Part shown: in pieces, positions 1-9,598 of the stretch
Layout of the letters: each line of letters begins with the position of its first letter
Position numbering within the stretch: the stretch's first letter is position 1
DNA from: Bacteroidales bacterium
Lineage (GTDB): Bacteria > Bacteroidota > Bacteroidia > Bacteroidales > P3
DNA: 64,000 nucleotides
NCBI GenBank assembly: GCA_031263015.1
Contig: JAISGN010000014.1
Span: 1-64,000, forward strand
Direction of reading: 5' to 3'
The notes under the pieces: model-generated
The model's database searches: none
What the model was told of the DNA's origin: nothing
What the model saw: the letters and a program-made list of their open reading frames with translations, nothing else
Program-made: the position numbers and the translations under genes

Positions 1-544
1 TTAGTCCGAAATCCTCCATAGAACAGTAAGCCGTCAAATAATCGTCCTCTCTCTCTATTTCATCTGCTCCGGCTTCTATTAGCATCATTTCTAATTCGTC
101 AATATCACGACCATTGATAGGAATTTCAAACACTCCTTTGCGAGAAAAGATAAAATTCAAAGACCCATTTGTGCCTAGATTGCCTCCAAACTTGTTAAGA
201 ATGCTTCTGACGGATGCAACAGTCCGATTGTTATTATCGGTGAGGCATTCAACAAATACAGCCACGCCATGTGTAGCATAACACTCAAATGTCAATTCGG
301 TAAGTGATGCGGTATTCTTGTCGGATGCTTTATTGATAGCACGCTGTAAGGTATCTTTTGGCATATTTGCTCCTTTGGCATTTGCTATTGCCAATCGCAG
401 ACGGGCATTTCCTTCCGGGTCGTTACCACCTTCTTTTACGGCAACAGTAATATCCTTTATAATTTTTGAAAATATCTTAGAGCGTTTGCTATCTAATGCT
501 CCTTTTTTTCTTTTTATTGTTGTCCATTTATTGTGTCCTGACAT
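1..544 (-). CDS. yebC: YebC/PmpR family regulator (partial, 3' end off the window)
   Basis: The start is in the window and the C-terminal end is missing. Reading the minus strand from the ATG at 544 gives MSGHNKWTTIKRKKGA, then a lysine-rich N-terminal domain and segments such as NARLRLAIANAKGANMP and FECYATHGVAVFVE that are typical of the YebC family. YebC proteins are DNA- or ribosome-associated factors; newer work on the family links them to translation of proline-rich stretches, older work to transcription control. About 181 of roughly 240 expected residues are visible. The gene lies 22 bp downstream of the GlmU-like gene and is probably co-transcribed with it. No odd features are seen in the visible part. 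Confidence 0.93.
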   Translation of the reverse strand, partial: MSGHNKWTTIKRKKGALDSKRSKIFSKIIKDITVAVKEGGNDPEGNARLRLAIANAKGANMPKDTLQRAINKASDKNTASLTELTFECYATHGVAVFVECLTDNNNRTVASVRSILNKFGGNLGTNGSLNFIFSRKGVFEIPINGRDIDELEMMLIEAGADEIEREDDYLTAYCSMEDFGL

Positions 545-566
545 AATAAAATCTTGGTTTGCTTTG

Positions 567-1757
567 TTATGAAATAATTCTTTGTTTGTTTTTCAGTGTT
601 AAACCATAAACGGCTTTTAATATTCTTTCATCAACATCAGAAAACGTTAAATCACGTCGTTGATACATTCTCTTTGCAACTTCTATTGCTTTGTTAAAGT
701 CATACAATTTTAATCCGCTCGTACCTCCCCATACAAAAGAAGGAATAAAGTTTCTCTGATAGCCGTGTCCGAAAACATTAGCACTAACTCCTACAACCGT
801 ACCGGTATTAAACATTGTATTGATACCGCATTTGGAATGGTCTGCCATAATCGTCCCACAGAATGTTTGTCCTGTTGGAATAAATGTATTTTGTGCAATG
901 CTCCACAAACGAACCTCTTCATAAGTATTCTTTAAGTTTGAAGCATTAGTATCTGCCCCGATATTACACCATTCTCCTATTACGCTGTTTCCGATAAAGC
1001 CGTCATGAGCCTTATTGGAATGACCGAAAATCACAACATTTGCCAATTCACCACCAACTTTTGAGTAAGGACCGAGAGTTGTTGCACCATAAATTTTGGC
1101 ACTTAGTTTTAAGACAGAATGTTCGCACATTGCAAAAGGACCTCTTACAACACTATTTTCCATTATCTCGGCATCCTTTCCGATGTATATAACTCCGGTT
1201 TTTGCGTTTAATGTTGCACATTCAATAATTGCTCCTTCCTCCACGAAGATGTTTTCAGGACAAATTACTTTATTTGTTTCGCTTATTTTTGCAGAAGTTC
1301 TACCTTTGGTAATCAAAGCAAAATCATCATTGATTGCCCGTTCGTTATTGACAAAAATATCCCAAGGATTCACTATTTGAATATAAGCCGATGTTCCTAT
1401 TTCAATTCTTTCCGATACTTCTGCTTCGTCAGCGAGAAAACCCTCCTTTGTTTTGTACATAGCAATGATAACATCACCATCAACCAGCGTTTGATTTGGT
1501 TGCAATGCCGTTACCTTTTTAACAATGTCATCGGTAGGGCATATAGACCCGTTTATCAAAATCATAGAATCCGACAACTCTATAGGATACTTCTCGCTCA
1601 GGTAGTCTTCCGTAAGAGTAGATGTTTTGCAATTAAGATATTTTTCCCATTTTTCGCGTATGGTCAAAATACCTATTCTTATCTCGCAAACAGGACGAGT
1701 GTATGTCAAAGGCTTCAGACTTTCGCGAGTAGCATCATCAAAGATTATGTAATTCAT
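567..1757 (-). CDS. GlmU-like sugar nucleotidyltransferase / acyltransferase (Bacteroidetes type)
   Basis: The 396-residue product matches the Bacteroidetes GlmU-like family (TIGR03991 type). The N-terminal part (about 1-150) has the family signature around RPVCEIRIGILTIREKWE and resembles a degenerate nucleotidyltransferase. The C-terminal part (about 160-370) is rich in I/V-G-x hexapeptide turns, as in left-handed beta-helix acyltransferases (YIGKDAEIMENSVVRG; FNTGTVVGVSANVFG). The likely role is making or modifying a UDP-amino sugar for the envelope, by family inference only. A GTG codon directly precedes the ATG at 1757; I chose the ATG because the family starts MNY. YebC follows on the same strand after 22 bp. 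Confidence 0.85.
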   Translation of the reverse strand: MNYIIFDDATRESLKPLTYTRPVCEIRIGILTIREKWEKYLNCKTSTLTEDYLSEKYPIELSDSMILINGSICPTDDIVKKVTALQPNQTLVDGDVIIAMYKTKEGFLADEAEVSERIEIGTSAYIQIVNPWDIFVNNERAINDDFALITKGRTSAKISETNKVICPENIFVEEGAIIECATLNAKTGVIYIGKDAEIMENSVVRGPFAMCEHSVLKLSAKIYGATTLGPYSKVGGELANVVIFGHSNKAHDGFIGNSVIGEWCNIGADTNASNLKNTYEEVRLWSIAQNTFIPTGQTFCGTIMADHSKCGINTMFNTGTVVGVSANVFGHGYQRNFIPSFVWGGTSGLKLYDFNKAIEVAKRMYQRRDLTFSDVDERILKAVYGLTLKNKQRIIS

Positions 1758-1819
1758 CACTTACTTCGTTTGGTTTATTAAACTTCTAAACGTTAAACAA
1801 CGGTATTTATTATATACAA

Positions 1820-1862
1820 AAAGAACAAAAAAAGCCCTATCTTATAATTGAGACAGGACTTT
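1820..1862 (-). terminator. Rho-independent terminator of rpmE2
   Basis: Two 10-bp arms (1833-1842 and 1851-1860) pair with two G-U pairs around an 8-nt loop. On the minus strand the stem is followed by seven Ts. It lies 20 bp past the rpmE2 stop codon. Confidence 0.8.
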
Positions 1863-1882
1863 TTATTCTTCTGAACATATTC

Positions 1883-2143
1883 TTATAGCGAAGGTTTTTT
1901 CCTGTTCTTATATTTGCTCTCAAATTTATCCACACGACCTGCTGTATCCACCAATTTAACTTTACCGGTGAAGAAAGGGTGAGATGTATTAGAGATTTCC
2001 ATTTTCACAAGAGGGTATTTAACTCCGTCAATTTCTATTTCATCTTTTGTATTTGCACAAGAACGCACAAAAAACGTTTCATCGTTAGATGTATCTTTGA
2101 ATACACAAATACGATAATTTTTTGGGTGAATGTCTTTTTTCAT
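1883..2143 (-). CDS. rpmE2: 50S ribosomal protein L31, type B
   Basis: The 86-residue protein begins MKKDIHPKNYRICVFKD and ends with a basic tail, as in type B L31. The CxxC zinc pairs of type A L31 are absent; only one cysteine is seen (SCANTKDE). Type B L31 is the zinc-independent form of this large-subunit protein and is standard in Bacteroidetes. The gene stands alone between a consensus promoter at 2217-2247 and a terminator at 1820-1862. The length and both ends are typical. Confidence 0.96.
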   Translation of the reverse strand: MKKDIHPKNYRICVFKDTSNDETFFVRSCANTKDEIEIDGVKYPLVKMEISNTSHPFFTGKVKLVDTAGRVDKFESKYKNRKKPSL

Positions 2144-2216
2144 TATTCTTAATTATTAGACGTTTAGCCGTTATCACCAAACGATTTTGTTAATATTAAA
2201 ACTTATTTTCAGGTTG

Positions 2217-2247
2217 CAAAAGTACAACTTTTTTCTTGAATATCAAA
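2217..2247 (-). promoter_or_regulatory. Bacteroidetes promoter of rpmE2
   Basis: On the minus strand, TTTG (2244-2247) and TACTTTTG (2217-2224) are 19 bp apart, an exact fit to the Bacteroidetes -33/-7 consensus. The leader is about 70 nt. Confidence 0.8.
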
Positions 2248-2378
2248 ACGCAACTCACATTTTCTTTGCCTTTTTCATCCCTACTATTTCATTACTTTAT
2301 TTTTTGTAAATTCATATCACATTTTATGTTCGTTGCCAACTATGAATGGCAAAATTATATGTATATATTTTGCATTCG

Positions 2379-2504
2379 GAACATTCCATTCATAAAAAAG
2401 AACATTCTTTTTCCAACATAGAACATTCTTTTTTACGAATAGAATATTCTTTTTCTCAGATAGAACATTTTTTTTATGAGATAGAATACTAAATTTTGTG
2501 TTCG
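2379..2504. repeat. 21-bp tandem array, GAACATTCTTT family (6 units)
   Basis: The motif GAACATT or GAATA(T/C)T recurs at 2379, 2400, 2421, 2442, 2463 and 2484, exactly every 21 bp, followed by a T run and a variable segment. It fills the AT-rich gap between rpmE2 and the membrane-protein gene. The rest of 2248-2576 is AT-rich and holds nothing else I can support. The open frames here are by-products of the 21-bp (seven-codon) period. Confidence 0.9.
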
Positions 2505-2576
2505 GAAATATATATTTTGAAACTATTACCCAAAAGGTATTGCAGAGAGACAAGATTGTCGGAATAGAGAAGTAGT

Positions 2577-3086
2577 TTATTTCGTGTCTTCCATCATTTT
2601 TACAATTTTTCCTGAATGTTTTCTCATAGAGAAGTAAAATATAAGAGTTAATATAGTCATTACTATTGAGAAAACCCAAAAAAATTGTGTCAAAGAAATT
2701 ATCATCAATATCAAGAACAAGGTCATTGAAGTTCTTGACAGCGTATATTCTCTTGATAGCATTTTCATTTTATCAGGGAATTGCTTCTCTTTCTCATTGA
2801 ATTTTTTGTAATCATCATCAAATGGAATTGCTTTTATCTTCTTTAGCAGGTTCTCCATAAGCGAACCAATTCTGTTAATGATAAAACCAATTTCATAAAT
2901 AACAGCAAAAAAACTGATAGTTATTACTGTTTCCAGACCAACATTGATTTTTGATATTGATTTGAAAAATTCCGTATCAATAAAAGCAACAACTTGATGG
3001 CTGAATAATATAACGCAACAACCGGTAAAAATCAAACCGGTAAGAAACATATTAAGAAGATTATAAAAGGGAATTTTCGTTTCCAT
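2577..3086 (-). CDS. Hypothetical four-helix membrane protein (pairs with MBL gene)
   Basis: I do not recognise the family. The 169-residue protein shows four hydrophobic segments, about residues 11-31, 50-70, 117-136 and 138-154. A charged loop with many Lys and Glu (about 75-115) sits between helices 2 and 3, probably in the cytoplasm. There is no signal peptide and no catalytic motif. It starts 13 bp downstream of the metallo-beta-lactamase gene, so the two are likely one transcript and may act together at the membrane. Both genes are visibly richer in A and T than rnhB next door, which hints at horizontal acquisition. Its small helical membrane plan is like effectors in several two-gene defence systems, but that is only an analogy. 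Confidence 0.75.
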   Translation of the reverse strand: METKIPFYNLLNMFLTGLIFTGCCVILFSHQVVAFIDTEFFKSISKINVGLETVITISFFAVIYEIGFIINRIGSLMENLLKKIKAIPFDDDYKKFNEKEKQFPDKMKMLSREYTLSRTSMTLFLILMIISLTQFFWVFSIVMTILTLIFYFSMRKHSGKIVKMMEDTK

Positions 3087-3099
3087 AATAAAGACTTAT

Positions 3100-4011
3100 C
3101 TACAAATTTAAAGTGCCAATGTAATATCCATCTTTTCTATCATTTTTATTTCCTTTTTCATTACATAAAAAATTAACTGAATAATTTTCATTTGACACAT
3201 AAATATGCACTTTGCTGTCTATACATTCAAAGATAATATCATCAGCACTATTTTGGGTTATAGTATTATAATCTTTATAATAATTAAGGTTGGTTGATGG
3301 TGCTTCTCCAATTATTATAATTTTAGGATTTAATTTTTTCAATACATCCGAAGGAACTTTGCCAGAATCTCTTCCATGATGTGGTGCGAACAAAATATCT
3401 ATTTCACTCCAGACTATTTTATCTTTTATTTTCTCTAAAAAATCATGTTCTATATCACCCATCCACATAACACTTGCACCATTTTCTAAAGAATATATTA
3501 TTATTGGAGATATGTTATTAGGACTTTTCCCGTCTTTAGCATCCTTTAATGCTGATTTATAGTCTTCATTGGAAGTAATGGGCCATAAGCAGTTTATTCC
3601 AGCACTACCTCTTTCCTCATCTGATACATTCATCCATTTTCTTGAACAATCTTTAGACAAATGAAAATGTTTATTACCATCACGAAGTTCGCAGTATTTT
3701 TTGAAATCATCTGTTTCATCTGATTTTGCTGCTTCGTTTTTTACACAATAAAAATTGTTAATTCCAATTTGATTATCGTATTCTTCTAATCCACCAATAT
3801 GGTCATCGTCAGGATGAGTAGAAATGAAGCGGGTTATATTCTTCCCTTTGCTTTCCTCCTTTATTTCATCTAAATGGTCATTTAACAAATCCATATCAAC
3901 TGTTCTACCAGTTGAATAATTACAACAATCTATTGTTGTAAAATTGTCAGAGTTGTGTTTGATATAAAACATATCACCGTCTCCTACTGAAAATGATTTA
4001 ATCGTACTCAT
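3100..4011 (-). CDS. ComEC/Rec2-type metallo-beta-lactamase fold hydrolase
   Basis: The 303-residue protein has the metal-binding pattern of the ComEC C-terminal domain: THPDDDHIGG with H66, D68, D70 and H71, then an NNISPIIIY strand, MWMGD (D186) and FAPHHGRDSG (H210/H211). The ComEC transmembrane channel is absent, so this is a free-standing soluble enzyme; there is no signal peptide. Relatives hydrolyse phosphodiester or related bonds; the substrate here is unknown. It precedes a four-helix membrane protein by 13 bp in an AT-rich islet between rpmE2 and rnhB. An insert of about 75 residues (93-165) sits between the HxDxDH motif and the NN-S strand. Confident as an MBL-fold enzyme, not as to its role. 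Confidence 0.85.
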   Translation of the reverse strand: MSTIKSFSVGDGDMFYIKHNSDNFTTIDCCNYSTGRTVDMDLLNDHLDEIKEESKGKNITRFISTHPDDDHIGGLEEYDNQIGINNFYCVKNEAAKSDETDDFKKYCELRDGNKHFHLSKDCSRKWMNVSDEERGSAGINCLWPITSNEDYKSALKDAKDGKSPNNISPIIIYSLENGASVMWMGDIEHDFLEKIKDKIVWSEIDILFAPHHGRDSGKVPSDVLKKLNPKIIIIGEAPSTNLNYYKDYNTITQNSADDIIFECIDSKVHIYVSNENYSVNFLCNEKGNKNDRKDGYYIGTLNL

Positions 4012-4120
4012 TATATTTTATAATTTTACATTTAATACAAATAATTTTTCAACACTAACGCACTCATAATATTTCAGTGATTACTTTATGCATTTTATTT
4101 GTTAGTGTATAATTTCTTTG

Positions 4121-4128
4121 CAAAACTA
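4121..4128 (-). promoter_or_regulatory. Possible -7 box for the MBL/membrane-protein pair
   Basis: TAGTTTTG on the minus strand fits TANNTTTG. The nearest TTTG lies 24 bp upstream, longer than ideal. The leader would be about 105 nt. Confidence 0.45.
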
Positions 4129-4199
4129 CATTTTTTATTTGAATTGTATAAACAAAATGGTAGTCTGTCTGCCTAAACTGAAAGGCTGTTCGGTAAAAA

Positions 4200-4796
4200 T
4201 TAAAACAAGGTTGATTCGGGCAAAAGGCTGAAAGATTTGCGATGATATGGGCTTATGCCGTACTGAGAGATTGCTTGGCGGTGTTCGGATGTAGGATAGC
4301 CTTTGTTTTTACGCCATTTGTATTGCGGGAAATCGGCATCTATTTTAGCCATATAGTCATCGCGATAGGTCTTAGCAAGGATTGACGCAGCGGCTATTGA
4401 CATCATTTTAGCATCACCTTTCACTATGCACACAAAAGGAATGGTGAGCGTGGTACGAAAGCGATTGCCGTCTATAAGCAGCAGTTCGGGTCGCACATTA
4501 AGCCCTTTCACCGCCGTCTCCATTGCTTTGAAAGAAGCGTTAAGGATGTTTATGTCGTCTATTGTGCGGTTGTCAATGAAGGAAACGCCGTATGCTATTG
4601 CGTTTTGCTCAATCACAGGACGCAAATCAAGCCTTTGGCGTTCGGAAAGTTGCTTTGAATCGTTTAGAAGGTCGTTTCTAAAATCCGGTTTGAGGATTAC
4701 AGCAGCAGCAACAACAGGTCCTGCCAAGCATCCCCTGCCTGCTTCATCGCATCCGCACTCTAATAAATCGGAACTCTTATAAAAAGGCTGCAACAT
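4200..4796 (-). CDS. rnhB: Ribonuclease HII
   Basis: RNase HII cuts RNA in RNA-DNA hybrids and removes single ribonucleotides from DNA. The four catalytic acids are visible: D17 and E18 in [10 protein letters not shown]109 in LLLIDGN and D128 in [18 protein letters not shown]. The length (198 residues) is typical. It follows purQ by 6 bp on the same strand, so it probably shares the purQ promoter at 5518-5549. One isolated AAAGGCTGTT repeat core lies downstream near 4180. Confidence 0.96.
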   Translation of the reverse strand: MLQPFYKSSDLLECGCDEAGRGCLAGPVVAAAVILKPDFRNDLLNDSKQLSERQRLDLRPVIEQNAIAYGVSFIDNRTIDDINILNASFKAMETAVKGLNVRPELLLIDGNRFRTTLTIPFVCIVKGDAKMMSIAAASILAKTYRDDYMAKIDADFPQYKWRKNKGYPTSEHRQAISQYGISPYHRKSFSLLPESTLF

Positions 4797-4802
4797 GCCT
4801 TT

Positions 4803-5492
4803 TTAGCGTATGTTTTTGAGGATAGAATTAAATAAAACCAAGCCATCTGTGTTTGAAAGTTCGCTATCGCCGCAGCGTTCGGGGTGCGGCATCATTCCAA
4901 AGACATTTCGGCTTTCGTTTGTGATGCCTGCAATGTTTTCTATTGAGCCGTTAGGGTTTGCTTCCTCCGTTATATCGCCATATTCATTGCAATAGCGGAA
5001 GAGAACAAGGTCTTTGTCATTGAGATGCTTGATTGTGGCGGCATCAGCAAAGAATCTGCCCTCGCCATGTGCGATAGGAATATTTAGAGGCTTACCTACA
5101 ACGGCGTCTTTTGTGAAAATGGTGTTGTTGGTCTGCGGAGTAAGATATTGATTCTTGCAAACAAATTTCTGATTGTTGTTTGCAAGCAATGCACCGCTCA
5201 AAAGATGAGATTCACATAAGATTTGAAAACCGTTACACACCCCTAAAACGTAGCCGCCTCTTTGTGCGAAATCAATAACACTTGCCATTATGGGCGACAA
5301 ACGGGCTATAGCACCGGAGCGAAGGTAGTCTCCGTAAGAGAAACCGCCCGGTAAAACAACCATATCGCAGTTTTGCAAATCCGTATCCTTATGCCAGAGT
5401 TGCACGACTTGCTGTCCGAGCAGTGTTTCCAACAAATAAATCATATCATGGTCGCAATTGGAACCGGGAAAGATAACTACACCGAATTTCAT
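4803..5492 (-). CDS. purQ: FGAM synthase glutaminase subunit PurQ
   Basis: PurQ is the class I glutamine amidotransferase that feeds ammonia to PurL in step four of purine synthesis. The triad is visible: C86 in GVCNGFQIL, H203 and E205 in MMPHPERCG. The open frame reaches 44 codons further upstream, but that extension reads through a 21-bp repeat array and the promoter, so the real start is the ATG at 5492 (MKFGVVIFPGSN), giving 229 residues. A separate PurQ implies a split PurL/PurS system, while many Bacteroidales fuse this domain to a large PurL. It is followed by rnhB after 6 bp. Confidence 0.95.
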   Translation of the reverse strand: MKFGVVIFPGSNCDHDMIYLLETLLGQQVVQLWHKDTDLQNCDMVVLPGGFSYGDYLRSGAIARLSPIMASVIDFAQRGGYVLGVCNGFQILCESHLLSGALLANNNQKFVCKNQYLTPQTNNTIFTKDAVVGKPLNIPIAHGEGRFFADAATIKHLNDKDLVLFRYCNEYGDITEEANPNGSIENIAGITNESRNVFGMMPHPERCGDSELSNTDGLVLFNSILKNIR

Positions 5493-5517
5493 ACTTATTT
5501 TATTATTTTTAAGGTTG

Positions 5518-5549
5518 CAAAAATACGAAATTTTAAAACAATCATCAAA
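5518..5549 (-). promoter_or_regulatory. Bacteroidetes promoter of purQ-rnhB
   Basis: TTTG (5546-5549) and TATTTTTG (5518-5525) are 20 bp apart on the minus strand. The -33 element touches the first unit of the repeat array at 5547-5630. The box fixes the purQ start at 5492. Confidence 0.75.
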
Positions 5550-5630
5550 ATAAAACAGCCTTTGGTGAAAATATTCCTTGATTTCGTTAAAATGAAACAG
5601 CCTTTGGTGAAAATAAAACAGCACAATATG
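5547..5630. repeat. 21-bp tandem array, AAACAGCCTTT family (4 units)
   Basis: Units start at 5547, 5568, 5589 and 5610. Units 1 and 3 carry AAACAGCCTTTGGTG; unit 2 is diverged (TTCCTTGATTT) and unit 4 is broken after AAACAGC. The array abuts the purQ promoter. Confidence 0.9.
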
Positions 5631-5682
5631 CTAATGGTTGTTGAGATATGCGTTTTGAAAAGCAATCCGTAATTACTAAAAC

Positions 5683-5714
5683 AACAAAAAGGGCAGCCTT
5701 TACAAAAGCCGCCC
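5683..5714 (-). terminator. Rho-independent terminator of groESL
   Basis: On the minus strand GGGCGGCTTT pairs with AAGGCTGCCC, followed by five Ts. It starts about 30 bp past the groL stop. Its 3' arm contains AAGGCTG, the same core as the dispersed 21-bp repeats. Confidence 0.8.
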
Positions 5715-5746
5715 TCCAAAAAATAAATATTATGAAAAAGTTTGTT

Positions 5747-7691
<1,945 letters not shown>

Positions 7692-7804
7692 AATTCAATC
7701 TGTGTTTAATTGTGTTTATGTTTATAACTCTTTATTTTCTTTTATCAACCTATACCAACATTTATGCCATTGCAATTTCAACTGCCATTTTGACAGACAA
7801 GCAA

Positions 7805-7839
7805 AAAAGAAAAAGGTCATCCGAGATGACAACCTTTCT
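7805..7839 (-). terminator. Rho-independent terminator of the TPR-secG operon
   Basis: On the minus strand GTCATC pairs with GATGAC around a TCG loop, extended by AAAGG/CTTTT after a two-base bulge, then a T-rich tail. Confidence 0.7.
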
Positions 7840-7863
7840 TTATTTTTAAATTAATTCTAACTA

Positions 7864-8202
7864 TTATTGCAGCGGCGCAGGCTGTGCGGGAGTGGTTTGC
7901 TGAACAGGCTGCTGAGTAGGCACTGTTGTCTTTATTGCATTAGGATTCAAATCCGTTTTTGTATTATCTATCGTTGTTTGTTTAGGCACAAGAGCAGTTG
8001 CTGCCAAAGATAATACTAACAAAACAGCAGCTAATGTCCATGTTGCTTTTTCAAGAAAATCCGCAGTCTTCCTTACACCCATCACTTGTGTCTGTGCAGC
8101 GAAATTAGCCGCCAATCCGCCGCCTTTGCTGTTTTGAACCAATACCACTAAGGCTAATACTATCGCAACTACGATTGCTAATATTGTTACAAATACATAC
8201 AT
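7864..8202 (-). CDS. secG: Preprotein translocase subunit SecG
   Basis: SecG helps the SecYEG channel in the inner membrane. The 112-residue protein has two hydrophobic helices (about 2-22 and 53-72) separated by the conserved loop VQNSKGGGLAANF. The tail (about 80-112) is rich in Pro, Gln and Thr, as in Bacteroidetes SecG. It lies 27 bp downstream of a TPR gene and shares its promoter at 8854-8884. Confidence 0.94.
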   Translation of the reverse strand: MYVFVTILAIVVAIVLALVVLVQNSKGGGLAANFAAQTQVMGVRKTADFLEKATWTLAAVLLVLSLAATALVPKQTTIDNTKTDLNPNAIKTTVPTQQPVQQTTPAQPAPLQ

Positions 8203-8229
8203 AATTTTACTATTATTTTAATTTATAAA

Positions 8230-8823
8230 TTAATTATCCTCTATTCTTTTTATTTGATTTGCAAAATAAATACTTTTTTCGGGATTATCTGCCATCAATT
8301 GTTTATAAATTTTGATTGCTTTGTCCTTATTTCCCTGTTTTAGGTAGATTTTAGCCATTGTTTCGGTTACAATCTTAAAATCATCATTGACACTATTTTT
8401 TACATTCTTATCTATGTCAAATGTATCGTTTGATTTATCTTTCACATTGGGCTTTATCCCTCCATCAGTGTTCAAAAACTTATCAACTAACTCATCTTTT
8501 GTCGCCGCCTCTTCTTTATTTACAGACTTATTATCAAGATTTTTTTCGTATTCCTGATTAATTACTGTTATATTAGCAAGCATTGAAACAATTTTCTCAA
8601 CTTCCATTTTTAGCAATGGACGTTCCGGACAATAGATAGCAGATGTCCGTAATATATCTTCCCTATCCAAATGTTTAATCTTTGCGGAAATTTTTGCTTT
8701 ATAAAGATGTAACAACGAAGAATAAGGGAATTTTTCATTCATTCTGCTTATTGTCAGCAGAGATTGCAGAGATAAATCTTTATCTTCCGTTTTTAACAAA
8801 TTATTAAGCGTTGTTCTGTCCAT
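8230..8823 (-). CDS. TPR-containing protein upstream of secG
   Basis: The 197-residue cytoplasmic protein has an N-terminal helical domain (FPYSSLLHLYKAKIS), a charged low-complexity linker (about 100-140) and one or two TPR helices at the end (MAKIYLKQGNKDKAIKIYKQLMADNPEKS). It resembles a conserved Bacteroidetes protein found next to secG; its function is unknown. A TTG codon directly precedes the ATG at 8823; I took the ATG. A consensus promoter lies about 30 bp upstream. Confidence 0.8.
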   Translation of the reverse strand: MDRTTLNNLLKTEDKDLSLQSLLTISRMNEKFPYSSLLHLYKAKISAKIKHLDREDILRTSAIYCPERPLLKMEVEKIVSMLANITVINQEYEKNLDNKSVNKEEAATKDELVDKFLNTDGGIKPNVKDKSNDTFDIDKNVKNSVNDDFKIVTETMAKIYLKQGNKDKAIKIYKQLMADNPEKSIYFANQIKRIEDN

Positions 8824-8853
8824 CAATTACAAAAACATTTATTTAAGGGCTTG

Positions 8854-8884
8854 CAAAGGTACGAAAACTATCTTACTTGGCAAA
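8854..8884 (-). promoter_or_regulatory. Bacteroidetes promoter of the TPR-secG operon
   Basis: TTTG (8881-8884) and TACCTTTG (8854-8861) are 19 bp apart on the minus strand. Confidence 0.8.
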
Positions 8885-8906
8885 ACTTTATCAATAAATG
8901 CTTGTT

Positions 8907-9515
8907 TTATTCCCGGCTGTTGAAGTATTCATCCATTAATCGTTGTACATATTTTCCCAATACATCAAATTCAACATTGACAACAGAACCTATTTTTAGA
9001 TTATGGAAATTAGTAATCTGCTGAGTAAAAGGAATAATAGAAACAGAGAACATCTCCTTCTCGCTATCCACAACGGTTAAACTTACTCCATTGACACTAA
9101 TAGAGCCTTTGGGTACTGTGATTTGTGCATTATCTGCCGCCAAACGAAAGAAATATCGCCACGAACCTTGTTCATCAATAATCTTTTCGCACACTGCGGT
9201 TGTATCAACGTGTCCCTGCACTATATGACCGTCCAATCTGCCGTCCATAAGCATACTTCGCTCAACATTAACCTCTGTTCCTTCCTGCCATGTGCCGAGA
9301 TTGGTTTTATCCATAGTCTCTTTCATCGCCGTAACAACGTATGTATTATTGTCTTTATTGATTTCAACCACAGTCAAGCAACATCCGTCATGAGCCATTG
9401 ACTGGTCTATCTTCAATTCCTTTGCAAAATCTACTTCCAATGTGAAATGATAATTTGTTTGCTCGGTTTCAATTTTCACAACCCTTGCAGTCTTTTCTAC
9501 AATCCCTGTAAACAT
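8907..9515 (-). CDS. ribE: Riboflavin synthase alpha chain
   Basis: The enzyme turns two 6,7-dimethyl-8-ribityllumazine molecules into riboflavin. The two tandem beta-barrel halves are visible, each with its conserved stretch: MFTGIVEKTARV and GCCLTVVEI in the first, GHIVQGHVDTTA and SVNGVSLTVVD in the second. The 202-residue length is standard. The start MFTGIVE is family-conserved. No FMN riboswitch is seen in the short leader, and no other rib genes are adjacent. Confidence 0.96.
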   Translation of the reverse strand: MFTGIVEKTARVVKIETEQTNYHFTLEVDFAKELKIDQSMAHDGCCLTVVEINKDNNTYVVTAMKETMDKTNLGTWQEGTEVNVERSMLMDGRLDGHIVQGHVDTTAVCEKIIDEQGSWRYFFRLAADNAQITVPKGSISVNGVSLTVVDSEKEMFSVSIIPFTQQITNFHNLKIGSVVNVEFDVLGKYVQRLMDEYFNSRE

Positions 9516-9546
9516 ATATTTATATTTGATTTCGTTTTATTCTTTG

Positions 9547-9554
9547 CAAAGATA
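9547..9554 (-). promoter_or_regulatory. Probable -7 box of ribE
   Basis: TATCTTTG on the minus strand, 31 bp upstream of the ribE ATG. No TTTG is seen at the right distance. Confidence 0.6.
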
Positions 9555-9598
9555 ATTATTTTATTTCAGTATATAAATATTATGTTACTTTGTCTTGT

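Noticed and set aside
2317..2679. Minus-strand frame of 120 codons with KKNVLFY-type repeats
   Set aside because: It is the translation of the GAACATTCTTT array and overlaps the end of the membrane-protein gene in another frame.
5493..5624. 44-codon N-terminal extension of PurQ
   Set aside because: It crosses the consensus promoter at 5518-5549 and the array. PurQ proteins begin at MKFGVVIFPGSN.
7692..7804. CIRCE or other heat-shock operator upstream of groES
   Set aside because: No TTAGCACTC-type inverted repeat or clear TANNTTTG box is visible there.
8907..9598. FMN riboswitch for ribE
   Set aside because: The leader is only about 30 nt and shows none of the conserved RFN stems.
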